Assembly (NCBI GenBank): GCA_943737045.1
Contig: CALSFV010000102.1
Location: forward strand, 124,001-188,000
Source of the DNA: Parapristionchus giblindavisi
Taxonomy: Eukaryota > Nematoda > Chromadorea > Rhabditida > Diplogasteridae
Direction: 5' to 3'
Length of the DNA stretch: 64,000 nt
Position numbers and translations under genes: made by a program. Every line of letters starts with the position of its first letter. Position 1 is the stretch's first letter. Below the pieces are notes generated by a model. It saw only the letters and a program-made list of their open reading frames with translations. It did no database searches and was not told where the DNA came from. Positions 12,051-24,000 of the stretch are shown here, one piece after another.

Positions 12051-15000
12051 CGTGATCGAAGGATTCTTGCTCGAATGATCTTTCAGCATCAGCTCCAGAT
12101 GTAGCTACTGATTCTTCAGAATCGTGCTTGATGCTATCCAATCGCTCGCGTGCAGCAACTACTTCGGAAGTGACGGGTGGTCTTGGAGGAGCGGTGATAT
12201 CGAATGAACTTTGCTCAGCCATTTTCTGGATGTATGCGATATGGTCGAGCTCCTCCTGAGTCAATATGGGTTCTTCAATTGCCTGTTCAACCATCTCAGG
12301 TTCTTCATGAGTGGGTTCGAGAAGAGGAGAAGATCTCTCATAGCCGTATTGATACCCCTGCTCGAAGGATTCTTGCTCGAATGATCTTTCAGCATCAGCT
12401 CCAGATGTAGCTACTGATTCTTCAGAATCGTGCTTGATGCTATCCAATCGCTCGCGTGCAGCAACTACTTCGGAAGTGACGGGTGGTCTTGGAGGAGCGG
12501 TGATATCGAATGAACTTTGCTCAGCCATTTTCTGGATGTATGCGATATGGTCGAGCTCCTCCTGAGTCAATATGGGTTCTTCAATTGCCTGTTCAACCAT
12601 CTCAGGTTCTTCATGAGTGGGTTCGAGAAGAGGAGAAGATCTCTCATAGCCGTATTGATACTCCTGATCGAAGGATTCTTGCTCGAATGATCTTTCAGCA
12701 TCAGCACCAGATGTAGCTACTGATTCTTCAGAATCGTGCTTGATGCTATCCAATCTCTCGCGGGCTGCAACTACTTCCGCAGTGACGGGTGTTCTTGGAG
12801 GAGCGGTGATATCGAATGAACTTTGCTCAGTCATTTTCTGCATGTATGCGATATGGTTGAGCTCCTCCTGAGTCAATATGGGTTCTTCAATTGCCTGTTC
12901 AACCATCTCAGGTTCTTCATGAGTGGGTACGAGAAGAGGAGAAGATCTCTCATAGCCGTATTGATAACCGTGATCGAAGGAGCGATCAACATCCGCTCCT
13001 GATGTAGAGCTAGAGTGCGGACGGTCCTCGGGTTCTTGAATTTCGATGGAAGGGTGGATCGTTGGTTCTCGCAGGGGTGGTGGAGGTGGTCGTGCTGGTA
13101 GTACCGATGACACTTGCTGCATAGCCGTCTCCTCTGCCAGCTTCTGAATCCATGCAATGTGATCCAGTTCAGCTTGCGTCAAAGTAGGCTCCTGTTGAAT
13201 CTCTTGACGAACAGCTTCTTGTCGGTAAAGAGGTTGAGATGCTCTTTCATAGCTCTGCTCTCTCTCGAAGGATTCTTGATCGAGCGATCTAACAAGATCT
13301 GCTCCAGATGTGACACTTGATCTCTCATCATCCACCTCTTCTTCCGATCCTCTCTTGATCAAATCGACGCTATCCATTCGTTCGCGTATCAATGAAACCT
13401 CATCAATGATTGATCGTGAAGCGACTCCAGTTGTACTTTGTTCAGCCATCTTCTGGATGTATGCGATGTGATCGATTTCCTCTTGAGTCAATTCCGGTTC
13501 TTCAGAGACCACTTCAGCAGTAGGCTCTTCGTGATCGAATTCGTGATCGAAGGAGCGATCAACATCCGCTCCTGATGTAGAGCTAGAGTGCGGACGGTCC
13601 TCGGGTTCATGAATTTCGATGGAAGGGTGGATCGTTGGTTCTCGCAGGGGTGGTGGAGGTGGTCGTGCTGGTGGTACCGATGACACTTGCTGCATAGCCG
13701 TCTCCTCTGCCAGCTTCTGAATCCATGCAATGTGATCCAGTTCAGCTTGCGTCAAAGTAGGCTCCTGTTGAATCTCTTGACTAACAGCTTCTTGTCGGTA
13801 AAGAGGTTGAGATGCTGTTTCATAGCTCTGCCCTCTCTCGAAGGATTCTTGATCGAACGATCTAACAAGATCTGCTCCAGATGTGACACTTGATCTCTCA
13901 TCATCCACCTCTTCTTCCGATCCTCTCTTGATCAAATCGACGCTATCCATTCGTTCGCGTATCAATGAAACCTCATCAATGATTGATCGTGAAGCGACTC
14001 CAGTTGTACTTTGTTCAGCCATCTTCTGGATGTATGCGATGTGATCGATTTCCTCTTGAGTCAATTCCGGTTCTTCAGAGACCACATCAGCAGTAGGCTC
14101 TTCGTGATCGAATTCGTGATCGAATTCGTGATCGAAGGAGCGATCAACATCCGCTCCTGATGTAGAGCTAGAGTGCGGACGGTCCTCGGGTTCATGAATT
14201 TCGATGGAAGGGTAGATCGTTGGTTCTCGCAGGGGTGGTGGAGGTGGTCGTGCTGGTGGTACCGATGACACTTGCTGCATAGCCGTCTCCTCTGCCAGCT
14301 TCTGAATCCATGCAATGTGATCCAGTTCAGCTTGCGTCAAAGTAGGCTCCTGTTGAATCTCTTGACTAACAGCTTCTTGTCGGTAAAGAGGTTGAGATGC
14401 TGTTTCATAGCTCTGCCCTCTCTCGAAGGATTCTTGATCGAACGATCTAACAAGATCTGCTCCAGATGTGACACTTGATCTCTCATCATCCACCTCTTCT
14501 TCCGATCCTCTCTTGATCAAATCGACGCTATCCATTCGTTCGCGTATCAATGAAACCTCGTCAATGATTGATCGTGAAGCGACTCCAGTTGGACTTTGTT
14601 CAGCCATCTTCTGGATGTATGCGATGTGATCGATTTCCTCTTGAGTCAATTCCGGTTCTTCAGAGACCACTTCAGCAGTAGGCTCTTCGTGATCGAATTC
14701 GTGATCGAAGGAGCGATCAACATCCGCTCCTGATGTAGAGCTAGAGTGCGGACGGTCCTCGGGTTCATGAATTTCGATGGAAGGGTGGATCGTTGGTTCT
14801 CGCAGGGGTGGTGGAGGTGGTCGTGCTGGTGGTACCGATGACACTTGCTGCATAGCCGTCTCCTCTGCCAGCTTCTGAATCCATGCAATGTGATCCAGTT
14901 CAGCTTGCGTCAAAGTAGGCTCCTGTTGAATCTCTTGACTAACAGCTTCTTGTCGGTAAAGAGGTTGAGATGCTGTTTCATAGCTCTGCCCTCTCTCGAA

Positions 15001-18000
15001 GGATTCTTGATCGAACGATCTAACAAGATCTGCTCCAGATGTGACACTTGATCTCTCATCATCCACCTCTTCTTCCGATCCTCTCTTGATCAAATCGACG
15101 CTATCCATTCGTTCGCGTATCAATGAAACCTCGTCAATGATTGATCGTGAAGCGACTCCAGTTGGACTTTGTTCAGCCATCTTCTGGATGTATGCGATGT
15201 GATCGATTTCCTCTTGAGTCAATTCCGGTTCTTCAGAGACCACTTCAGCAGTAGGCTCTTCGTGATCGAATTCGTGATCGAAGGAGCGATCAACATCCGC
15301 TCCTGATGTAGAGCTAGAGTGCGGACGGTCCTCGGGTTCATGAATTTCGATGGAAGGGTGGATCGTTGGTTCTCGCAGGGGTGGTGGAGGTGGTCGTGCT
15401 GGTGGTACCGATGACACTTGCTGCATAGCCGTCTCCTCTGCCAGCTTCTGAATCCATGCAATGTGATCCAGTTCAGCTTGCGTCAAAGTAGGCTCCTGTT
15501 GAATCTCTTGACTAACAGCTTCTTGTCGGTAAAGAGGTTGAGATGCTGTTTCATAGCTCTGCCCTCTCTCGAAGGATTCGTGATCGAACGATCTAACAAG
15601 ATCTGCTCCAGATGTGACACTTGATCTCTCATCATCTACCTCTTCTTCCGATCCACTCTTGATCAAATCGACGCTATCCATTCGTTCGCGTATCAATGAA
15701 ACCTCGTCAATTATTGATCGTGAAGCGACTCCAGTTGGAGTTTGTTCAGCCATCTTCTGGATGTATGCGATGTGATCGATTTCCTCTTGAGTCAATTCCG
15801 GTTCTTCAGAGACTACTTCAGCAGTAGGCTCTTCGTGATCGAATTCGTGATCGAAGGAGCGATCAACATCCGCTCCTGATGTAGAGCTAGAGTGCGGACG
15901 GTCCTCGGGTTCATGAATTTCGATGGAAGGGTGGATCGTTGGTTCTCGCAGGGGTGGTGGAGGTGGTCGTGCTGGTGGTACCGATGACACTTGCTGCATA
16001 GCCGTCTCCTCTGTCAGCTTCTGAATCCATGCAATGTGATCCAGTTCAGCTTGCGTCAAAGTAGGCTCCTGTTGAATCTCTTGACTAACAGCTTCTTGTC
16101 GGTAAAGAGGTTGAGATGCTGTTTCATAGCTCTGCCCTCTCTCGAAGGATTCGTGATCGAACGATCTAACAAGATCTGCTCCAGATGTGACACTTGATCT
16201 CTCATCATCTACCTCTTCTTCCGATCCACTCTTGATCAAATCGACGCTATCCATTCGTTCGCGTATCAATGAAACCTCGTCAATTATTGATCGTGAAGCG
16301 ACTCCAGTTGGAGTTTGTTCAGCCATCTTCTGGATGTATGCGATGTGATCGATTTCCTCTTGAGTCAATTCCGGTTCTTCAGAGACTACTTCAGCAGTAG
16401 GCTCTTCGTGATCGAATTCGTGATCGAAGGAGCGATCAACATCCGCTCCTGATGTAGAGCTAGAGTGCGGACGGTCCTCGGGTTCATGAATTTCGATGGA
16501 AGGGTGGATCGTTGGTTCTCGCAGGGGTGGTGGAGGTGGTCGTGCTGGTGGTACCGATGACACTTGCTGCATAGCCGTCTCCTCTGTCAGATTCTGAATC
16601 CATGCAATGTGATCCAGTTCAGCTTGCGTCAAAGTAGGCTCCTGTTGAATCTCTTGACTAACAGCTTCTTGTCGGTAAAGAGGTTGAGATGCTGTTTCAT
16701 AGCTCTGCCCTCTCTCGAAGGATTCTTGATCGAACGATCTAACAAGATCTGCTCCAGATGTGACACTTGATCTCTCATCATCCACCTCTTCTTCCGATCC
16801 TCTCTTGATCAAATCGACGCTATCCATTCGTTCGCGTATCAATGAAACCTCGTCAATGATTGATCGTGAAGCGACTCCAGTTGGACTTTGTTCAGCCATC
16901 TTCTGGATGTATGCGATGTGATCGATTTCCTCTTGAGTCAATTCCGGTTCTTCAGAGACCACTTCAGCAGTAGGCTCTTCGTGATCGAATTCGTGATCGA
17001 AGGAGCGATCAACATCCGCTCCTGATGTAGAGCTAGAGTGCGGACGGTCCTCGGGTTCATGAATTTCGATGGAAGGGTGGATCGTTGGTTCTCGCAGGGG
17101 TGGTGGAGGTGGTCGTGCTGGTGGTACCGATGACACTTGCTGCATAGCCGTCTCCTCTGCCAGCTTCTGAATCCATGCAATGTGATCCAGTTCAGCTTGC
17201 GTCAAAGTAGGCTCCTGTTGAATCTCTTGACTAACAGCTTCTTGTCGGTAAAGAGGTTGAGATGCTGTTTCATAGCTCTGCCCTCTCTCGAAGGATTCTT
17301 GATCGAACGATCTAACAAGATCTGCTCCAGATGTGACACTTGATCTCTCATCATCCACCTCTTCTTCCGATCCTCTCTTGATCAAATCGACGCTATCCAT
17401 TCGTTCGCGTATCAATGAAACCTCGTCAATGATTGATCGTGAAGCGACTAGAGTTGGACTTTGTTCAGCCATCTTCTGCATGTATGCGATGTGATCGATT
17501 TCCTCTTGAGTCAATTCCGGTTCTTCAGAGACCACTTCAGCAGTAGGCTCTTCGTGATCGAATTCGTGATCGAAGGAGCGATCAACATCCGCTCCTGATG
17601 TAGAGCTAGAGTGCGGACGGTCCTCGGATTCATGAATTTCGATGGAAGAGTGGATCGTTGGTTCTCGCAGGGGTGGTGGAGGTGGTCGTGCTGGTGGTAC
17701 CGATGACACTTGCTGCATAGCCGTCTCCTCTGCCAGCTTCTGAATCCATGCAATGTGATCCAGTTCAGCTTGCGTCAAAGTAGGCTCCTGTTGAATCTCT
17801 TGACTAACAGCTTCTTGTCGGTAAAGAGGTTGAGATGCTGTTTCATAGCTCTGCCCTCTCTCGAAGGATTCGTGATCGAACGATCTAACAAGATCTGCTC
17901 CAGATGTGACACTTGATCTCTCATCATCTACCTCTTCTTCCGATCCACTCTTGATCAAATCGACGCTATCCATTCGTTCGCGTATCAATGAAACCTCGTC

Positions 18001-21000
18001 AATGATTGATCGTGAAGCGACTCCAGTTGGACTTTGTTCAGCCATCTTCTGGATGTATGCGATGTGATCGATTTCCTCTTGAGTCAATTCCGGTTCTTCA
18101 GAGACCACTTCAGCAGTAGGCTCTTCGTGATCGAATTCGTGATCGAAGGAGCGATCAACATCCGCTCCTGATGTAGAGCTAGAGTGCGGACGGTCCTCGG
18201 GTTCATGAATTTCGATGGAAGGGTGGATCGTTGGTTCTCGCAGGGGTGGTGGAGGTGGTCGTGCTGGTGATACCGGTGACACTTGCTGCATAGCCGTCTC
18301 CTCTGCCAGCTTCTGAATCCATGCAATGTGATCCAGTTCAGCTTGCGTCAAAGTAGGCTCCTGTTGAATCTCTTGACTAACAGCTTCTTGTCGGTAAAGA
18401 GGTTGAGATGCTGTTTCATAGCTCTGCCCTCTCTCGAAGGATTCTTGATCGAACGATCTAACAAGATCTGCTCCAGATGTGACACTTGATCTCTCATCAT
18501 CCACCTCTTCTTCCGATCCTCTCTTGATCAAATCGACGCTATCCATTCGTTCGCGTATCAATGAAACCTCGTCAATGATTGATCGTGAAGCGACTCCAGT
18601 TGGACTTTGTTCAGCCATCTTCTGGATGTATGCGATGTGATCGATTTCCTCTTGAGTCAATTCCGGTTCTTCAGAGACCACTTCAGCAGTAGGCTCTTCG
18701 TGATCGAATTCGTGATCGAAGGAGCGATCAACATCCGCTCCTGATGTAGAGCTAGAGTGCGGACGGTCCTCGGATTCATGAATTTCGATGGAAGAGTGGA
18801 TCGTTGGTTCTCGCAGGGGTGGTGGAGGTGGTCGTGCTGGTGGTACCGATGACACTTGCTGCATAGCCGTCTCCTCTGCCAGCTTCTGAATCCATGCAAT
18901 GTGATCCAGTTCAGCTTGCGTCAAAGTAGGCTCCTGTTGAATCTCTTGACTAACAGCTTCTTGTCGGTAAAGAGGTTGAGATGCTGTTTCATAGCTCTGC
19001 CCTCTCTCGAAGGATTCGTGATCGAACGATCTAACAAGATCTGCTCCAGATGTGACACTTGATCTCTCATCATCTACCTCTTCTTCCGATCCACTCTTGA
19101 TCAAATCGACGCTATCCATTCGTTCGCGTATCAATGAAACCTCGTCAATGATTGATCGTGAAGCGACTCCAGTTGGACTTTGTTCAGCCATCTTCTGGAT
19201 GTATGCGATGTGATCGATTTCCTCTTGAGTCAATTCCGGTTCTTCAGAGACCACTTCAGCAGTAGGCTCTTCGTGATCGAAGGAGCGATCAACATCCGCT
19301 CCTGATGTAGAGCTAGAGTGCGGACGGTCCTCGGGTTCATGAATTTCGATGGAAGGGTGGATCGTTGGTTCTCGCAGGGGTGGTGGAGGTGGTCGTGCTG
19401 GTGGTACCGTTGACACTTGCTGCATAGCCGTCTCCTCTGCCAGCTTCTGAATCCATGCAATGTGATCCAGTTCAGCTTGCGTCAAAGTAGGCTCCTGTTG
19501 AATCTCTTGACTAACAGCTTCTTGTCGGTAAAGATGTTGAGATGCTGTTTCATAGCTCTGCCCTCTCTCGAAGGATTCGTGATCGAACGATCTAACAAGA
19601 TCTGCTCCAGATGTGACACTTGATCTCTCATCATCTACCTCTTCTTCCGATCCTCTCTTGATCAAATCGACGCTATCCATTCGTTCGCGTATCAATGAAA
19701 CCTCGTCAATGATTGATCGTGAAGCGACTCCAGTTGGACTTTGTTCAGCCATCTTCTGGATGTATGCGATGTGATCGATTTCCTCTTGAGTCAATTCCGG
19801 TTCTTCAGAGACCACTTCAGCAGTAGGCTCTTCGTGATCGAAGGAGCGATCAACATCCGCTCCTGATGTAGAGCTAGAGTGCGGACGGTCTTCGGGTTCA
19901 TGAATTTCGATGGAAGGGTAGATCGTTGGTTCTCGCAGGGGTGGTGGAGGTGGTCGTGCTGGTGGTACCGATGACACTTGCTGCATAGCCGTCTCCTCTG
20001 CCAGCTTCTGAATCCATGCAATGTGATCCAGTTCAGCTTGCGTCAAAGTAGGCTCCTGTTGAATCTCTTGACTAACAGCTTCTTGTCGGTAAAGAGGTTG
20101 AGATGCTGTTTCATAGCTCTGCCCTCTCTCGAAGGATTCTTGATCGAACGATCTAACAAGATCTGCTCCAGATGTGACACTTGATCTCTCATCATCCACC
20201 TCTTCTTCCGATCCTCTCTTGATCAAATCGACGCTATCCATTCGTTCGCGTATCAATGAAACCTCGTCAATGATTGATCGTGAAGCGACTCCAGTTGGAC
20301 TTTGTTCAGCCATCTTCTGGATGTATGCGATGTGATCGATTTCCTCTTGAGTCAATTCCGGTTCTTCAGAGACCACTTCAGCAGTAGGCTCTTCGTGATC
20401 GAATTCGTGATCGAAGGAGCGATCAACATCCGCTCCTGATGTAGAGCTAGAGTGCGGACGGTCCTCGGGTTCATGAATTTCGATGGAAGGGTGGATCGTT
20501 GGTTCTCGCAGGGGTGGTGGAGGTGGTCGTGCTGGTGGTACCGATGACACTTGCTGCATAGCCGTCTCCTCTGCCAGCTTCTGAATCCATGCAATGTGAT
20601 CCAGTTCAGCTTGCGTCAAAGTAGGCTCCTGTTGAATCTCTTGACTAACAGCTTCTTGTCGGTAAAGAGGTTGAGATGCTGTTTCATAGCTCTGCCCTCT
20701 CTCGAAGGATTCGTGATCGAACGATCTAACAAGATCTGCTCCAGATGTGACACTTGATCTCTCATCATCTACCTCTTCTTCCGATCCACTCTTGATCAAA
20801 TCGACGCTATCCATTCGTTCGCGTATCAATGAAACCTCGTCAATTATTGATCGTGAAGCGACTCCAGTTGGAGTTTGTTCAGCCATCTTCTGGATGTATG
20901 CGATGTGATCGATTTCCTCTTGAGTCAATTCCGGTTCTTCAGAGACTACTTCAGCAGTAGGCTCTTCGTGATCGAATTCGTGATCGAAGGAGCGATCAAC

Positions 21001-24000
21001 ATCCGCTCCTGATGTAGAGCTAGAGTGCGGACGGTCCTCGGGTTCATGAATTTCGATGGAAGGGTGGATCGTTGGTTCTCGCAGGGGTGGTGGAGGTGGT
21101 CGTGCTGGTGGTACCGATGACACTTGCTGCATAGCCGTCTCCTCTGTCAGCTTCTGAATCCATGCAATGTGATCCAGTTCAGCTTGCGTCAAAGTAGGCT
21201 CCTGTTGAATCTCTTGACTAACAGCTTCTTGTCGGTAAAGAGGTTGAGATGCTGTTTCATAGCTCTGCCCTCTCTCGAAGGATTCTTGATCGAACGATCT
21301 AACAAGATCTGCTCCAGATGTGACACTTGATCTCTCATCATCCACCTCTTCTTCCGATCCTCTCTTGATCAAATCGACGCTATCCATTCGTTCGCGTATC
21401 AATGAAACCTCGTCAATGATTGATCGTGAAGCGACTCCAGTTGGACTTTGTTCAGCCATCTTCTGGATGTATGCGATGTGATCGATTTCCTCTTGAGTCA
21501 ATTCCGGTTCTTCAGAGACCACTTCAGCAGTAGGCTCTTCGTGATCGAATTCGTGATCGAAGGAGCGATCAACATCCGCTCCTGATGTAGAGCTAGAGTG
21601 CGGACGGTCCTCGGGTTCATGAATTTCGATGGAAGGGTGGATCGTTGGTTCTCGCAGGGGTGGTGGAGGTGGTCGTGCTGGTGGTACCGATGACACTTGC
21701 TGCATAGCCGTCTCCTCTGCCAGCTTCTGAATCCATGCAATGTGATCCAGTTCAGCTTGCGTCAAAGTAGGCTCCTGTTGAATCTCTTGACTAACAGCTT
21801 CTTGTCGGTAAAGAGGTTGAGATGCTGTTTCATAGCTCTGCCCTCTCTCGAAGGATTCTTGATCGAACGATCTAACAAGATCTGCTCCAGATGTGACACT
21901 TGATCTCTCATCATCCACCTCTTCTTCCGATCCTCTCTTGATCAAATCGACGCTATCCATTCGTTCGCGTATCAATGAAACCTCGTCAATGATTGATCGT
22001 GAAGCGACTAGAGTTGGACTTTGTTCAGCCATCTTCTGCATGTATGCGATGTGATCGATTTCCTCTTGAGTCAATTCCGGTTCTTCAGAGACCACTTCAG
22101 CAGTAGGCTCTTCGTGATCGAATTCGTGATCGAAGGAGCGATCAACATCCGCTCCTGATGTAGAGCTAGAGTGCGGACGGTCCTCGGGTTCATGAATTTC
22201 GATGGAAGGGTGGATCGTTGGTTCTCGCAGGGGTGGTGGAGGTGGTCGTGCTGGTGGTACCGATGACACTTGCTGCATAGCCGTCTCCTCTGCCAGCTTC
22301 TGAATCCATGCAATGTGATCCAGTTCAGCTTGCGTCAAAGTAGGCTCCTGTTGAATCTCTTGACTAACAGCTTCTTGTCGGTAAAGAGGTTGAGATGCTG
22401 TTTCATAGCTCTGCCCTCTCTCGAAGGATTCTTGATCGAACGATCTAACAAGATCTGCTCCAGATGTGACACTTGATCTCTCATCATCCACCTCTTCTTC
22501 CGATCCTCTCTTGATCAAATCGACGCTATCCATTCGTTCGCGTATCAATGAAACCTCGTCAATGATTGATCGTGAAGCGACTAGAGTTGGACTTTGTTCA
22601 GCCATCTTCTGCATGTATGCGATGTGATCGATTTCCTCTTGAGTCAATTCCGGTTCTTCAGAGACCACTTCAGCAGTAGGCTCTTCGTGATCGAATTCGT
22701 GATCGAAGGAGCGATCAACATCCGCTCCTGATGTAGAGCTAGAGTGCGGACGGTCCTCGGGTTCATGAATTTCGATGGAAGGGTGGATCGTTGGTTCTCG
22801 CAGGGGTGGTGGAGGTGGTCGTGCTGGTGGTACCGATGACACTTGCTGCATAGCCGTCTCCTCTGCCAGCTTCTGAATCCATGCAATGTGATCCAGTTCA
22901 GCTTGCGTCAAAGTAGGCTCCTGTTGAATCTCTTGACTAACAGCTTCTTGTCGGTAAAGAGGTTGAGATGCTGTTTCATAGCTCTGCCCTCTCTCGAAGG
23001 ATTCGTGATCGAACGATCTAACAAGATCTGCTCCAGATGTGACACTTGATCTCTCATCATCTACCTCTTCTTCCGATCCACTCTTGATCAAATCGACGCT
23101 ATCCATTCGTTCGCGTATCAATGAAACCTCGTCAATGATTGATCGTGAAGCGACTCCAGTTGGACTTTGTTCAGCCATCTTCTGGATGTATGCGATGTGA
23201 TCGATTTCCTCTCGAGTCAATTCCGGTTCTTCAGAGACCACTTCAGCAGTAGGCTCTTCGTGATCGAATTCGTGATCGAAGGAGCGATCAACATCCGCTC
23301 CTGATGTAGAGCTAGAGTGCGGACGGTCCTCGGGTTCATGAATTTCGATGGAAGGGTGGATCGTTGGTTCTCGCAGGGGTGGTGGAGGTGGTCGTGCTGG
23401 TGATACCGGTGACACTTGCTGCATAGCCGTCTCCTCTGCCAGCTTCTGAATCCATGCAATGTGATCCAGTTCAGCTTGCGTCAAAGTATGCTCCTGTTGA
23501 ATCTCTTGACTAACAGCTTCTTGTCGGTAAAGAGGTTGAGATGCTGTTTCATAGCTCTGCCCTCTCTCGAAGGATTCTTGATCGAACGATCTAACAAGAT
23601 CTGCTCCAGATGTGACACTTGATCTCTCATCATCCACCTCTTCTTCCGATCCTCTCTTGATCAAATCGACGCTATCCATTCGTTCGCGTATCAATGAAAC
23701 CTCGTCAATGATTGATCGTGAAGCGACTCCAGTTGGACTTTGTTCAGCCATCTTCTGGATGTATGCGATGTGATCGATTTCCTCTTGAGTCAATTCCGGT
23801 TCTTCAGAGACCACTTCAGCAGTAGGCTCTTCGTGATCGAATTCGTGATCGAAGGAGCGATCAACATCCGCTCCTGATGTAGAGCTAGAGTGCGGACGGT
23901 CCTCGGATTCATGAATTTCGATGGAAGAGTGGATCGTTGGTTCTCGCAGGGGTGGTGGAGGTGGTCGTGCTGGTGGTACCGATGACACTTGCTGCATAGC

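Larger units (their letters stand above)
1..12975 (-). repeat. Coding tandem array A, about 42 units of 306 bp
   Basis: A 306-bp unit repeats to the left edge with one interruption at 11965-12050. On the minus strand it encodes 102 residues: a TSGADAERSFEQESF segment, GYQYGYERSSPLLEP, a Glu-rich linker, ILTQEELDHIAYIQKMAEQ, the proline stretch APPRPPVT and VVAARERLDSIKHD. Subtypes (VDQVIEEP, ESIDQGYQYG, IENIQKM, EEPVMVEQ) recur at multiples of 306 bp. The start of the array fuses to array B inside the RSFDH segment shared by both unit types. Confidence 0.95.

Noticed and set aside
179..12716. Dozens of 68-77-codon + strand frames beginning MNFAQPFSGCMRYGR
   Set aside because: They are antisense shadows of the 306-bp minus-strand units and repeat only because the units do. 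The minus frame is continuous for thousands of codons; these are not.
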